Positions 1 to 11,432 are shown, counted from the first letter of the stretch. The stretch: 64,000 nucleotides of DNA from Sambucus nigra (GCA_949130495.1 OX422208.1:398496561-398560560), one strand, 5' to 3'. Translations and numbers: made by a program. The notes: generated from the letters alone by a model not told the origin.

Positions 1-9
1 TTAGGTCAT

Positions 10-1179
10 GTGAACGTTAGAGATTTGACATGCTTAGCTAAAAAGAACCTAGTACGAGGCTTACCATCACTTGGAAAGCCAACTTCCACGGTTTGTGGAC
101 CCTGTCACTTGGGAAAGAAAATATGTAGCCCCCATAGGAATTTGCATTCCATTACCACCTCCCGTGTACTTGAGTTGATTCACATGGATCTTATGGGTCC
201 TACTCGTACTGTTAGTCTGGGTGGTAAGAGGTATATCCTCATGATGGTGGATGATTTCTCCAGATATTCAATTGTAGGTTTTTTGAGAGAGAAATCCGAT
301 GCTGTAGAGTTTTTAATGACCAAGTGTCGTGTCCTACAAAATCAATATGGAGTCACTATTAATAGGATACGTAGTGACAACGACACGGAATTTAAAGAAG
401 TAAAGGTAGATCTTTACTGTGACAGCCTTGGAATCAAACATGAGTTTTCTACTGTGAAGACTCCTCAGCAAAATGGGATTATTGAGAGAAAGAACAGGAC
501 GATTCAGGAAATGGCTAGATCTATGCTTCTAGGTCGTAAGGTTGCTAGGAGATTTTGGGCAGAGGCAGTGTATGCTGCATGCCATACGGTGAATAGGGTT
601 TACCTGTGTCCACACACACTTAAGACGCCTTATGAATTATGGACTGGCAAGAAACCCGTCCTTGCATATTTTCGTGTCTTTGGGAGTAAATGCTACATCC
701 TACGTAATAGAGAGGAATTAGGAAATTTTGACTCCCGGAGCGATGAGGGAATATTTCTAGGATATTCATCAAATACTAGAGCGTACCGGGTTTTTAACCT
801 GAAGAGCTCTAAGGTTATGGAGTCAATAAATGTCACCGTGCAAGATGACGAGCCTTCGACATTTATTGATCCTAGTCTTCAGTGTGAGGATGAGGACTTT
901 TCTGGCAGCGATTTACTTGCCCCTCACCCACACCCTGTGGACCCCACTCATGTATTAGGGGACACACCTTCTTGGGTTCGCAAGAGTCATGATCTTTCTT
1001 CCGTCGTTGGCGATCCCACTTTAGGGGTCAAGACTCGTGCTCAGCTAGAGAATGTTATTAGTCATTTATGCTACATGTCCACAGTCGAGCCCAAGAATCA
1101 TAAAGAAGCACTCAAAGATGAACATTGGATATCTGCCATGCAGGATGAGTTGCTTCAGTTTAAAAAGAACAATATCTGA
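10..1179 (+). pseudogene. pol: copia A integrase and start of reverse transcriptase
   Basis: Integrase inserts the cDNA copy into nuclear DNA. The zinc-binding CxxC is at residues 29 and 32 (VCGPC). The catalytic triad reads as D60 (HMDLMG), D123 (RSDND) and E159 (NGIIERKN), with 35 residues between the last two, as expected for DD35E. Residues 200-250 hold the copia C-terminal GKKP and GYSSNTRAYRVF-like segment. After an acidic linker the frame enters the RT N-terminus (about residue 355, EPKNHKEALKDEHW). The frame is open before base 10, so the listed start is not a true start. The stop at 1177 sits where the family has Trp, and the same frame continues at 1210. Confidence 0.9.
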
Positions 1180-1209
1180 GAAATTGTCCCCCGACCTATT
1201 GAGACTAAT

Positions 1210-1500
1210 GTGATAGGTACCAGGTGGATTTTCAAGAATAAAATGGATGAAAATGGTACCATAATCAGAAATAAGGCTAGGATGGTCACTCAAGGCTACA
1301 CACAAATAGAGGGTGTAGACTTTGGGGAGACATTTTCTCCTGTTGCGAGGCTTGAGTCCGTCTGCTTACTGCTCGCCATCGCATGTCATCTGCACTTTAA
1401 GTTATATCAGATGGATGTCAAGAGTGCCTTTCTAAATGGCATTCTACAGGAGGAGGTTTTCGTGGAACAACCAAAGGGTTTGAAGACCCTAAGCAACTAG
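1210..1500 (+). pseudogene. pol: copia A reverse transcriptase, N-terminal part
   Basis: This continues the frame of the preceding segment after one stop. It carries TRWIFKNKMDENG, the RARMVTQGY-like stretch (here NKARMVTQGYTQ), FSPVARLESV and QMDVKSAFLNG, which are RT fingers and first palm motifs; the D in MDVKSAFLNG is the first catalytic Asp. The frame is lost near the end: from about 1475 the family sequence continues one frame over, into the next segment. This indel means no full-length RT could be made. Confidence 0.9.
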
Positions 1501-1526
1501 AGCACGTCTACTATCTAAGGAAAGCC

Positions 1527-1979
1527 TTGCATGGTTTGAAGCAAGCACCCCGAGCTTGGTACGAGAGACTTAATTCCTATCTTATTGCCCGTGGCTTCAA
1601 GAGAGGGGGAGTTGATATGACGTTGTTCATCAGGAGAGATGACGGTGCTATTTTGGTTGCCCAGGTCTATGTGGACGACATAGTATTTGGATCCATGTGC
1701 TCCCAGCATGCTCACCACTTTGAGGAGGAGATGAAAAGTGAGTTTGATATGAGAATGGTAGGTGAGCTTACTTTCTTCCTTGGCCTCCAGGTTCGTCGCC
1801 TAGAGGATGGGATGTTTATCTCCCAATCCAAGTATGCTAGAGACCTAGTGAAGAAATTCGGTTTAGACTCCGCTAAGCATGAACGTACACCTATGCGTAC
1901 TTCTATCAAGCTTTGTAAGGACACTTCAGGCAAGGACGTAGAGCAAACCTTGTATCAGAGTATGATAGGTAGTCTTTAA
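1527..1979 (+). pseudogene. pol: copia A reverse transcriptase, palm and thumb
   Basis: The segment contains HGLKQAPRAWYERL and the catalytic VYVDDIVFG box (about residues 47-55), then FFLGLQVRRLEDG and the SKYARDLVKKF thumb segment, all diagnostic for copia RT. It is frame-shifted relative to 1210-1500. It ends at a stop just after MIGSL. The family normally continues with a short YLT-type stretch before RPDIAF; here only the PDIAF-like remainder is seen after the stop, so a dozen or so bases seem lost. Confidence 0.9.
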
Positions 1980-2126
1980 CCCGACATAGCCTTTAGTGTT
2001 GGAGTCTGTGCGCAATATCAGGCATCCTCGAAAGATTCACACTTACTCGCTCTAAAATGTATTATCAAATACGTGAGTGGGACACTCTAATACGGTATTT
2101 GGTATTCCTTTGATACCAATGACCAT

Positions 2127-2594
2127 TTGTCTGCCTATTCGGATATTGATTGGGCTGGGGATGTAGATGGGTGTAGGAGCACTTCTAGTGGGTGTTTCTA
2201 TTTTGGTTTTGCTCTTGTTTCCTGGTTGAGCAAAAAGCAAAACTCCATCTCTTTGTCCACTGTGAAGGCTGAGTACATCACCACTGGGAGTTGTTGCACG
2301 CAACTCTTGTGGATGAAGCAGATGCTCGAGGATTATGGGATCTCACAGGACACCATGACTATTTCCTGTAATAGCACGAACGTGATACACATATCCCACA
2401 ATCTAGTCCATCATTTGCGCACAAAGCACATCAGGATATGCGAGCACTTCATAGGTCAGTTAGTTGACGAGGAAGTTGTATCCCTGAGTTTTGTACCCAC
2501 TGATCGTCAGTTGGACGATATTTTCACGAGGCCTTTAGATGCCCTTAGATTTGAGAGTCTTACGAAGTCTTTGGGTATTTGCACAGTTGACTGA
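2127..2594 (+). pseudogene. pol: copia A RNase H domain, C-terminal end of polyprotein
   Basis: RNase H removes the RNA strand during reverse transcription. The first catalytic Asp (YSDIDWAGD) and the Glu (STVKAEYI) are present. The third acidic position, normally CDN or CDS in copia RNase H, reads SCNSTN, so the catalytic Asp is Asn here. The C-terminus (TKHIRI, FTRPLDALRF) is complete and ends at a natural stop. Upstream, 1980-2126 still encodes PDIAFSVGVCAQYQASS-like residues but has a stop near 2089. Confidence 0.88.
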
Positions 2595-4100
2595 GGGGTT
2601 GGTTCATGTCTAGAATATGATGCATTGTCATGTTCATATCATTTGATTCCTATTACTAGTTTTTATCATGTGTATTTTTTTTATTTTTCTATTTTTTTTT
2701 AAAATCCAAAAAGATTTTATTTTTATAAATTTTTTTAGAAAAGCACAAAAAGATTTTTGTATTTTATTTGCACCTTTTATGGATGAGCATTTTAGATAGT
2801 CGAGTCACAAAATTCATTCCATTTATCCACGTGACTGTTTGATAGTGATTTGAGACTCTACATCATTGCATCCATGTGCTTTACATTGTTTAGAGCCATT
2901 GAGATGTGATTAGTGATATCTTTGTAAATGTTTGGCTCCTTATCTCCTTTATTAAACACATGCACGATTTTATTTGATTATTGTACTTGTATATCACATA
3001 TTGGCTTGAGTGTTTCCATCTCAATTCTGTCTATACAACGAACCGTATGTGATAAAACTTCACAAGATTGGAATGCATGTAAAGAACTGTTTGGTGAGAT
3101 TGTGTTTTAAAAAAAAATGGTGAAGGGCTACGAAAGTTCTTATCTAGACTTTGCGATTAAGCCACCGTTAAATCGGACCTAAAAAATTTAGGAATTTTAT
3201 TATCCAGGGTCCAAGAGGTTAAAAGAGCTCGAAAAATTTAAAGGCAACAAAAAGATACATGCCAAATATGGGCCATTTAGATTTCATCATCAATTCTCCA
3301 AGGTTTGAGAATTTAGATCACCTCTATTCAAAATATAAATCTGAGGGAGTTTGGTTGGAGAATTTAAACGGGTTTGCACTTCCTTGAAAGTCCTGAAAAA
3401 GCATTAAATCGTTTTGGACGTTATTGGTGGGGAAATCATTTTGAGCTTTGATTTGTTGATTTGATTGAGTCAATGTCTCATATTTCCATCTTTTTACACC
3501 TAAGGAAGATGCTAAGTTTATTCGTTAGGAGTATCCGATATTCATCATGAACACATGTCTTGTTTGTATGCATTGATTTTCCTATCGAATTTGATCATAC
3601 CCCTACATTTACGCTATCATCGACTTGGTTGTTTTTATGTTTGTTTATGGTGTGATTCTGTGTTGTATATTTTGTGAGAAAAATTTTCAAAAATAGAAAG
3701 TTTTTTTTCCTTGTGACATTTTCCATATTTATGCTTCTCATTTCTGTCTATTTGGGGACATAATAAAAAGGGGGAGAAAGAATTATCATATTATGGGGGA
3801 GTTTTGAGATTTTGAGATTTATTTATGATGGTATGTATGTTTATCTCATTTTAAACTCGATACGTCACTTGGTATTTGCTTTATCTCATGTGTGTAGGTA
3901 CTAGATTGATGATCACTGAATTGCACACCCTGATGAGAAAAGCTTTAAGATCTTTAAAGATTTGAAGAACGAACGATGAAGACTTATTCATTTGTATCTT
4001 TCCAGTTTTGGGTTCATGGGAGGGTAGATTTGTATAGGTTAATTGAATGATAATAATTCGGATTTTTTATTTTGTACCGGCATAGTCATAGGAGGAGATT
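2595..4100 (+). other. copia A 3' untranslated region
   Basis: About 1.5 kb between the RNase H stop and the proposed LTR has no supported gene. It is AT-rich with poly-T stretches near 2665-2700. Long 3' regions with purine tracts are usual in Sirevirus-type copia elements. A short 60-residue frame at 2928-3110 matches nothing I know. Confidence 0.6.
3765..3780 (+). promoter_or_regulatory. polypurine tract, copia A
   Basis: An uninterrupted A/G run, AAAAAGGGGGAGAAAG, occurs here, with a second shorter one (TGGGGGAG) near 3794. Such tracts prime plus-strand synthesis, and Sireviruses often carry several copies. The tract directly abutting the proposed LTR is the weaker GGAGGAGATT at 4091-4100. 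Confidence 0.5.
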
Positions 4101-4988
4101 TGTAAGGACATTTTTCTCAAGTCCGATATCTTACATTTGTGGATGTCGTACGCCACTACAAAAGGCACGTCTCTTCACGATCTCACATGACGGCCTCTAT
4201 CCAAATTCTAGGGATTAAGAATTCAACAACTCCATCAAGTGTCCTTCGTCTACCTCAACAACTCCATGTTCCACGATTTTAGGGATTTTATGCAAGTGGT
4301 ACGCACGAGAAGTCAAAACAATGAAAGAAAGGCAAGATAGGAAAGTGCAAAGGAATTTTCGTAATTTTATAACCATAGTCTGGAGTCCCGGTCAACTGGA
4401 AAGTTCAAGAGCTCAATGCCATGAAGATACTGGAAGAAACCTCACCTCAATTCGAGCTACGATGAAGAAGTTATGGCGTTTTGAAAATGGAGAAAATTTA
4501 TTAAGGAGAATACTGTGTGATTTTAGCCCCAAAACCAGCGAAGTTCTGCGAATCGAACAGTGAACCGGTTCGGGGGGCAAACCAGTTCGAGGTACAAGTC
4601 GAACTGATTCGGGGTACCTGATGCTGGCAAGAGTCCCAATGACTTAAAATTCTTTTTGGTTTCCTTATAAAAGCCAACTTCGGGGGAGTTATTTTTCAAG
4701 ACTTGGAGAGACGATTTTGAGAGTTCTATTAGCTCAAGTCTTCATATTTTGAAGTCACAAAACTCATGTTTTGATTCACACATCATTCTCATAATTTTGT
4801 GAATCCTTTTGAAACCCAAGAACACTTATTTGCTTTTGTTCATACTTGTGGAGAAGCCGCTCTCTTCTTCATTGCTGCCCACTTGGAGTTCCTGAGGGAG
4901 ATTTTAGCCGACGACATAGAAACCGACACCCGAGGGTATTTCTTTTTCACACTTATTTTCATTGTAATCCGTGTAACCGTATCTTACA
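4101..4988 (+). repeat. 3' LTR of copia A (proposed)
   Basis: The ends are matching inverted repeats, TGTAAG at 4101 and CTTACA ending at 4988. A purine-rich GGAGGAGATT precedes it. A TATAAAA box lies at 4666-4672. The length, 888 bp, is plausible for a copia LTR. The 5' copy is outside the window, so the borders rest on these signals only. Confidence 0.5.
4666..4672 (+). promoter_or_regulatory. TATA box in copia A LTR
   Basis: TATAAAA lies about two thirds into the proposed LTR, where the U3/R border is expected. Short frames that start downstream (4799 onward) fall in R/U5 and are not genes. Confidence 0.45.
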
Positions 4989-5245
4989 AAATTATAGTAA
5001 AAATAAAAAGGTTTTGCCCCTTTGGGGGATTTTTTTCTCACTTGTGTGTGTTTGAATGTTCTTGCATGATTTCATCATCTTCAATCACACCTAGATGCAT
5101 GTTTAGGATTTAATTGAAAATCTGAGTTTAATTAAATAATTTCTTTATTTGAACAAACGCGCACTCTTCAGCATGAATTCATAAAAGACAAAAATAGTAG
5201 AAATCGGAAACACTTTTATTGAATTCAAGTAATAGTGTCAAACAA
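4989..5245. other. junction between two oppositely oriented copia elements
   Basis: This lies between the end of the copia A LTR (+) and the stop codon of copia B (-). Copia B should have a polypurine tract and a 3' LTR here like the one at 24970-25572, but I see no match to that LTR. Copia B's 3' LTR is therefore missing. Confidence 0.5.
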
Positions 5246-5773
5246 CTAAGCCAAATAACAATCATAATCTAACAAATCGAGACCCATCTCTTTGACATAT
5301 TCCATAAAGGTCTTTGGAGATAGTCCTTTCGTAAGAGGATCTACTATGTTTTCACTCGTACTAATGTGATTAATTAACATTCTTTGTTTCTGAACCTCTT
5401 CTTTCACTGATAGGTATTTCATCTCACTATGCTTAGCTGCCTTAGTATACCTATCGTTCTTCGAGAAGAAGACTACTGCGATATTATCACAATAAATATT
5501 CAGCGGCTTAGATATTGATCCCATAATTCTAAGTACTGATATAAATTTTTGCAGCCATAATCCATGATTTGTAGCTTCGAAGCAAGCTACGTATTCAGCT
5601 TCTATAGTAGACGATGCAATGACACTTTGCTTAGCACTTTTCCATGAAACGACTCCTCCAGCCATAAGCAACACATAACTCGAAGTGCTTTTCCTACTGT
5701 CATGGCATCCCCCAAAATTTGAGTCTGAATAACCCATCACCTCAAGGTGATAAGTCTTTCGATACGTGAGCAT
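5246..5773 (-). CDS. pol: copia B RNase H domain
   Basis: This is the C-terminal RNase H of a copia polyprotein. Catalytic residues are all present: Asp in GYSDSNFGG (about residue 16), Glu in ASSTIEAEYVA (about 59) and Asp in NIYCDNIAVV (about 96). The SWKSAKQ and DPLTKGLS motifs are also visible. It ends at a natural stop. Upstream the same frame continues into RT across one stop codon (a CAA-to-TAA type change in the YL-GTKYYML stretch), so the split from the next entry is secondary. The domain is well kept but has no LTR downstream. Confidence 0.88.
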   Translation of the reverse strand: MLTYRKTYHLEVMGYSDSNFGGCHDSRKSTSSYVLLMAGGVVSWKSAKQSVIASSTIEAEYVACFEATNHGLWLQKFISVLRIMGSISKPLNIYCDNIAVVFFSKNDRYTKAAKHSEMKYLSVKEEVQKQRMLINHISTSENIVDPLTKGLSPKTFMEYVKEMGLDLLDYDCYLA

Positions 5774-5788
5774 GTAATACTTGGTCCC

Positions 5789-6409
5789 TTACAGGTACCT
5801 CAGCACTTTTTTTACAACTTTCCAATGGTAAATCTCCATATTGCTTTGATATCTGCCTAGCATCCCAAAGGAAAAATTGATGTCCGGTCTAGTGTAGACT
5901 TGTGCATACAATAAGCTCCCTACGAGAGAAGCATAAGGCATGCCTTTCATGTTCTCCCTTTCTAAATCACTTTCAGGGCATTGACTTAAGCTGAACTTAT
6001 CCCCTTTCTTTAGTGGAACATTAATGGGATTGCAACTTTGCATGCTAAATATTTCTAAAACTTTGTTAATGTAAGCTTTCTGAGACAATCCCAATATTCC
6101 TCGTGATCTATCTCGAGATATTTCTATCCCGATCATGAAGGATGCCTCACCTAAATCTTTCATTGTAAAGTTTTTAGAAAGGTATTTCTTGGTTTCACTT
6201 AATAAACCAAGATCACTTCTGGCGATAAGTAAGTCGTCAACATATAATACTAAAAACACAAACTTACTCCCACTGATCTTTAAGTATATACATCGATCAA
6301 CAGTGTTTTCCTTAAACTCAAAGGATGTAATGGTATCGTGGAACTTAATGTACCATTGACGAGAAGATTGCTTTAGACCATATATTGACTTCTTTAACAT
6401 ACATACCAT
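5789..6409 (-). CDS. pol: copia B reverse transcriptase, palm to thumb
   Basis: The segment contains KSIYGLKQSSRQWY, the catalytic VLYVDDLLIA box (about residues 54-63), DLGEASFMIGIEI and a YTRPDINFSFG connection to RNase H. It has the same frame as the RNase H segment. The frame continues upstream beyond the first Met across a stop (PQGFIKEGKK preceded by TAG). Copia lineage is secure from the LYVDD box and the following KYL-KNF-MKDLG pattern. It is probably inactive because it is separated from its N-terminus by stops and from integrase by 14 kb of inserted DNA. Confidence 0.88.
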   Translation of the reverse strand: MVCMLKKSIYGLKQSSRQWYIKFHDTITSFEFKENTVDRCIYLKISGSKFVFLVLYVDDLLIARSDLGLLSETKKYLSKNFTMKDLGEASFMIGIEISRDRSRGILGLSQKAYINKVLEIFSMQSCNPINVPLKKGDKFSLSQCPESDLERENMKGMPYASLVGSLLYAQVYTRPDINFSFGMLGRYQSNMEIYHWKVVKKVLRYL

Positions 6410-6868
6410 GTTTTTCTTTCCTTCCTTTATGAAGCCTTGTGGCTATACCATGTAGATTTCTTCTTCTAAACTCCCATTTAGAAAAGTTATTTTTACATCC
6501 ATTTGGTGCAACTCCAAATCATGATGAGCCACCAATGCCAATATGATTCTTAATGAGTCCTTCTTTGAAACTAGAGATAAGGTTTGATTAAAATCAATGC
6601 CTTCTCATTGATTAAAACCCTTAGCAACAAGTCTAACTTTACGTCGTTCGATATTACCTTTTGAGTCAAGTTTGGTCTTAAAAATCCACTTGCACCCAAC
6701 TCGTTTTTGTCCTTCTGGAAATTTGATCAACTCCCAAACTTTATTATCATTCATAGATTTTATTTCTTCATTCATGGCATTAATCCATTTATTGGAATCA
6801 TCACTATTTATAGCTTTTTCATAAGAAACTGGATCATTAATATTCCCTATATTAAATTATGTCTCTTG
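6410..6868 (-). pseudogene. pol: copia B reverse transcriptase, N-terminal part with stops
   Basis: On the minus strand this encodes, with several stops, the SNKWINAMNEEI segment, a VGCKWIFKTKLDSKGN segment and MDVKITFLNGSLEEEIYMV, which are the fingers and first catalytic Asp of copia RT. The stops are point changes in one frame. The coding stretch stops at the Tat insertion and its linker resumes past 21143. Confidence 0.75.
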
Positions 6869-6873
6869 AAGGT

Positions 6874-8051
6874 TGTAGGAGGGTACTTTATATTATATAT
6901 AGATGGAGGCGTAACCCCTATTCGAGTATGGTAATGATAAGCTAATTGGCCAAAGCTTTGGATTAATGATAGCACACGCAAACACACACCCAATGAAGAT
7001 AGACTCAGTTTAAACTCACAAAGCCTCTCGTGTATAACTCAGGGAATAATAATAAACTTTAGAAGTAGCTTAGCTAGAGGGAGAGAGAAGTAAGCACCCT
7101 AGATACACCTTGGTAGGCAGGTAGAAACACACCAAACACCCTCAAGAATCTCTGTCAAGTATTAAAAGCTTCATAATAAATAGCAATGGTGAGTGAGTAA
7201 ACTCTTTGGTTTTCCATAACTCTCTCCGATGTGTATTCTCTCTCGCAATAACTTCTGAACTCTCCAAAAGATCCTCCCTTCCTCAAAGGTGGTTGGGGTC
7301 CTTAAATAGCCCCCCACACCACCCCCGAGGCAACTCAGTCGTTAAAACTATGAAAGACATCCCTCATACTTTATGTCACAGCATTAAATACCTGGTGCAC
7401 TAGTTGTCTCCACGTCATAAACATTAAATGCCAAGACATGCCTTTTACCTAACCACTGTGTGTCAGGGGGCTGTTGTCGCAGAGGTGGCTCACCAACTGC
7501 CTGACAGCCCCACATACCACGGTGGTTTACTCAAGTGCAGGTCTGACATTGTTTAGCTGGCTAGTGACATCACCTACAGTAGATGTGACATTTAAGTAGA
7601 GGGCTACTTGGTTCATGGCTCAACGCCCGATGGAACTCCAAGCTGCTCCGCTTGAGGTTCTACGGTCAGGGTCCTTCGGTGTTTTACCAGGTGTATCTAA
7701 GATGGTCAGGACAAGCCCCAACGGTGCCTCACTTCTCAATTCTCCAAACCAGGTCCCTCTAAAGTTCCCACGGCGAGGTCATTCGATAGAGCATGAAAGC
7801 TCTCCCAGGCCCTGCCAAGCCTGGTCTCTCGCAAGTACCGTTTGACCTCATACAAACTCTTTTATTATTATCGTTGCGTCATTACAACCGTTAAAGCTTA
7901 CAGTCATCAATAATGAAAATACAATATGACTAATACAATAAGCTAAACTATGAGCTGCCGCGCTAAGCTGCCTCGGTTGCTTAATCTCAAACACTGTTGC
8001 TAATTGGGGATTTGTCCCTAATCTCAAGATTACCTTCAAACCCCGTCTACA
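6874..8051 (-). repeat. Tat element 3' LTR
   Basis: It starts TGTAG and ends CTACA. It is the same length as the copy at 19961-21138 and differs by about 25 substitutions. AAGGT (6869-6873) precedes it. The TATA-like box is at 7302-7308, read on the minus strand. Confidence 0.95.
7302..7308 (-). promoter_or_regulatory. TATA-like box in Tat 3' LTR
   Basis: TATTTAA on the minus strand, followed by a C-rich stretch. The identical site in the other LTR is at 20389-20395. Its position in the LTR fits the U3/R border. Confidence 0.4.
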
Positions 8052-8066
8052 TTTTCCCCCTCGTGG
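8052..8066 (-). promoter_or_regulatory. Tat polypurine tract
   Basis: The minus strand reads CCACGAGGGGGAAAA directly before the 3' LTR, a classical plus-strand primer tract. Position and sequence confirm the minus orientation of the element. Confidence 0.85.
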
Positions 8067-8658
8067 AGAGATTTGTTGGAACAAGAAATGTTTGCACGAA
8101 ATGTCTCAAACCGATGGACTTTTCTTTGTGTGAAAAGATTCAGGCCTTTTCCCTTTATGCAGAACCGTTGGGACATCTTCTTCGTTGGGGCTTTATTAGA
8201 TAAGTCTGACAAGAAATTTTGTTGGCGCCAAAACTCAAGCTTGTTGAAGAAGGCAACGCTTCCTGTTCTCTATGCGTCATTTCATTAATGACGTGGCGAT
8301 GTCTTTTCAACTATCAAAGTGCTTCCCGATGTGCCACGTGTTCATGTAAAATGATTATAGGCGGCCGTGCACGTTCGAGGGTGGGGAAATCTAAACGCCA
8401 AACTCGAGATTTTCAAACTGCCAAGTTCAAAGCACTTGAACCCTTATTTTTCATTTTGTTTTCTTACTCTGCTACTATCTTCCTCAGACTTCCATTTTCT
8501 TTTTAGAGAGAGAGAAACCTTGCAAGTACCCCATTGTTGCTAAGCTCATGTTCGTGTTATTTCCTTCTCGCTCCTGCAAGTACCCCATTGTCGTGGTTTT
8601 CTCGCTCTTGAAACCTCTCTTGCTTAAGGTTTTATTGCTGTCTCTGTCATCGTCTTTC
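8067..8658 (+). other. upstream region of the antisense gene
   Basis: About 590 bp between the LTR side and the chosen start codon of the plus-strand gene. It is pyrimidine-rich near 8440-8520, like a plant leader, with no clear TATA box. The same frame is open from an earlier ATG at 8548, but its extra 37 residues look like untranslated leader. A promoter here or in the neighbouring LTR would have to work opposite to the element's own transcription. Confidence 0.4.
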
Positions 8659-10932
8659 ATGGCCACCTCAAGTGGTCTTGCTACCTTTGCCACCGGTTCT
8701 CCGTCTGCCACCACCACTACCTCCGTCCTGGATTCTGCCCACCAGGAACAACTGCGGTTTTATCGTCGCTCTCCCATTTTTGGGGAGGGTGATGACTTTG
8801 CTGTTGCTAGTAAGACTGTTTGTTTTTCCTCTAAGTTTGACGCCCTACTATTGGGTGATGAGGATGAAGAATTGTATAAGTGGGGCTTTCTGCCTCCAGA
8901 AGGAACTCTTCGATTTCGCTTGGAGCGAGGGGACTTTCCATGGTCCCACATTGATTTCGAAGCACCCGGGGGATCCCCTGCCCACTTTGTTGCCTGGAAC
9001 TCCCACATGCAGAGTTCCTACGCTGACATCCTCACCAAGATTGGGCTGCAACGAGCCAAATGGTTTGGTGAGTTCACTCTCTCAAAGAATAATGCTGCCC
9101 TTCCTATCTTGGTCTCTCGATGGAACGTGACTACTCACACATTCATCGCTGCGTGGGGCGAGTTTACTATAACTCTGGAGGACGTGTGAGAGCTCCTGGG
9201 CCTCGATGCAACAGGCCATGAGCCTTACACCGATGAGGCTCTTGATGCTCAAGAGACTTCAGATCGTTTGGAGTTGGATCGCATATGCCGAAGCTGCATC
9301 AGTTCTTCCAACAAAGCTACTTTTTCTCCTTTGATAAATTATTTCTTCAAAAGTTCTGGTGAGGGCAATTCCTCATCAACTGCCCCTAGTCAAGGTATGC
9401 CGTTGGAGCTTCCTGCCTATATTCTCGTGATTCTCTCTCGTTTCTTTTTGACGGGCAAACCCAACAACCAACCACGAAGGGACCTTATTAACCTGTCCCT
9501 TCGTTTGGCCCGAGGGATAAAACTTCCCCTGGCTGCAATTGCCTTGGGATCCCTCTACACCTGGCTGGATAGGACTTTATTCGACATGGAGCGCTCTCTT
9601 TCCCGTTATAACTTGGCCAATTTTTCCAATAGCGTTCTTCTGACCATCTTCCTGTACTTTCGTTTTCCTGCCGTGGCGGCCAAGACCAACAGTCCTCCTT
9701 CGAGGGAAACAATTCTGCCTCCACGGTCTTTCATTTATCATAAGAGACAAAGCCGAAAGGAGCTGATTTCTGTGATTGACCGTTTTGAGAACTTCGTCAT
9801 GAGGCCTTATTAGGAAGAGGCCTTCTTTCACACTTGTGAATTTTTTCATCATGAAGCCAGAGTGATACAGGACCCTTCTCCCGATATTGAGGATCCCTCG
9901 CTTGCCGTGGTTCTTCTGTTTTCTCCAGGATATCTGCCCTCCTACACCGAGTGGGGATATACGAGTGAGCATTATAATCCCAACCGATGTAGCCGCCAGT
10001 TTGGGTTTGACCAGGGGGCGCCCCGTCCAGTGTTTCAATCGTCAAACCCCAAGGTCTCCTTTGGCGAGGCATGTTCCCTGTTTTCTTCGACCGCTGCGTG
10101 GGGGATATGTTCAATGATGGCTGGGCGTGTCACCATTCCCAGTATTACTAGGCATGGGGATGTGACCCCTTTGTTTGCCACCAAGTACTGACCGAAATAA
10201 CTAGCTGAAATTGATGAGTTCGTTGAGGGAGAGCCGGTGTATCCTCTCGTTTCTTCATTTTCTGCCCTAGAGTTGGGGCTAAAAGGCAACTCTGTACTTG
10301 GGATAGAATTCCCCCTAAGTTCAACCCACAAATCCCCTCCTACCGAGCTTCCCCCACTTTGTCCCATGGTCCCAGTTGCCACGCCAAAGCCCAAAACTGC
10401 GGCTGCTGTGAAGAAGGCTACCCCCCCTGCCGAAGCTGCTACCAACGAGCGGGCTTCTCAACAACCTGCCAAGAAGGCAAAAACGGCCACGAGTGGGGCA
10501 TCAAAATCGAAATCGAAGTCCCAGAAGCCCCAAACTCCCGTGGCAGCTCTTCCCATAGCCTCCATTCCACCTACCATGCCTGCTGAGATGGCTGAGCGTT
10601 TAAGGAGGGAGGCCCAAGAAAAAATAGATCGAATAAATGCCGAGTATCAACGGCATGCAGTTGTTGTTCCTTCTTCCGTTGCTTTCCCCACGGTGGTGGT
10701 TGATCCTGCAGACCCAACGGCTAGGAGGAGAAAGAGCTCCAGGGTTCTTCAAGGGGTCAATACTGGTGCAGCGGGATCGAAGAAGAAGACTCTGGGCACC
10801 AAGTCCCAGAAGAAACGAACTACTGAGGTGCACCAAACCCCTGAGGTGCATTCTCCTCCTGCCCCTTCTGTTGCCGTTACTCCTCCTTCTTCGCCCGTGG
10901 TCGTGTCATCTCGTTCTCCTTCTGAATCGGAG

Positions 10933-11031
10933 GTATGTAATGCTGATTTAGTTATTATCTCCTTTTGCTTAAGGACGACTGTCTTTACTTATGTATATAT
11001 ATATTTTTTTTGATTGACAACTGTGGTGCAG
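10933..11031 (+). other. intron 1 of antisense PMD gene
   Basis: GTATGT donor after GAG, T-rich tail, GTGCAG acceptor; 99 bp. Both flanking exons are in phase 0 and the downstream exon is open for 103 codons. Confidence 0.75.
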
Positions 11032-11340
11032 GGAGTTGAAATAGAAAGACCAGACCCCTCTAGTCCTCCCGTGAGCCCTTTTGTGGGGGGACGCTTCGGT
11101 GTATCTCGTACCGATGTGACTCCTCCCCATTCCCCCATGACGGGGCTCACTTATTCTCGCCGTTCAGGCTCCCATCGTGCTAGGGAAGTTGTTATAGGAG
11201 GTAATGTCGCTGAGTCTGCGAGTGATTCTTCGCCCCCAGAGGTAACGCAACCCGAGATAACACTCTCAGTCCCCTCTGATTTACAGGCCTCACCTGAGGT
11301 TCCTCTGCCCATTGTTCTTGTTGAGGAGAGTGAGCCCGAG

Positions 11341-11432
11341 GTATGATTTCCTCTATAATTTATTTGTTGTAGTCTCTTTTTGGTTTACTTATTTGTCTTG
11401 CTGAACCTCAAGATGTTTTTTGGGTGCCTCAG
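11341..11432 (+). other. intron 2 of antisense PMD gene
   Basis: GTATGA donor after GAG and CCTCAG acceptor, 92 bp, T-rich. Phase 0. The next exon is 93 bp (31 codons). Confidence 0.7.

Larger units (their letters stand above)
1..4988 (+). mobile_element. Ty1/copia element A (Sirevirus-like), 5' truncated by window start
   Basis: The plus-strand order integrase, reverse transcriptase, RNase H defines Ty1/copia. LTR and gag lie left of the window. Lineage is judged from the integrase text around MDLMGPTRT and TPQQNGIIERKNRT and from the long 3' region with GGGGGAG purine tracts, both typical of Sireviruses as I know them. The coding region is broken by one in-frame stop, a frameshift near 1475, a small loss near 1978 and a stop before 2127, so the copy is dead. 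The 3' LTR call (4101-4988) rests on TGTAAG/CTTACA ends. Confidence 0.85.
5246..6873 (-). mobile_element. Ty1/copia element B, 3' part (RT-RNase H)
   Basis: This is the minus-strand copia pol cut at 6873 by the Tat element and resumed at 21139. The flanking AAGGT occurs on both sides (6869-6873 and 21139-21143). Reverse transcriptase lies on this side of the insertion; integrase and gag lie on the far side in the order expected for one element. The 3' LTR is absent. Confidence 0.85.

Noticed and set aside
4799..5113. Open frames of 104 and 69 residues
   Set aside because: They overlap the proposed LTR's R/U5 part and the junction and show no domain.
8672..9130. 152-residue plus-strand frame, and minus-strand frames over 8484-10445
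   Set aside because: They overlap the PMD frame, which carries the recognisable motif; these are shadows.
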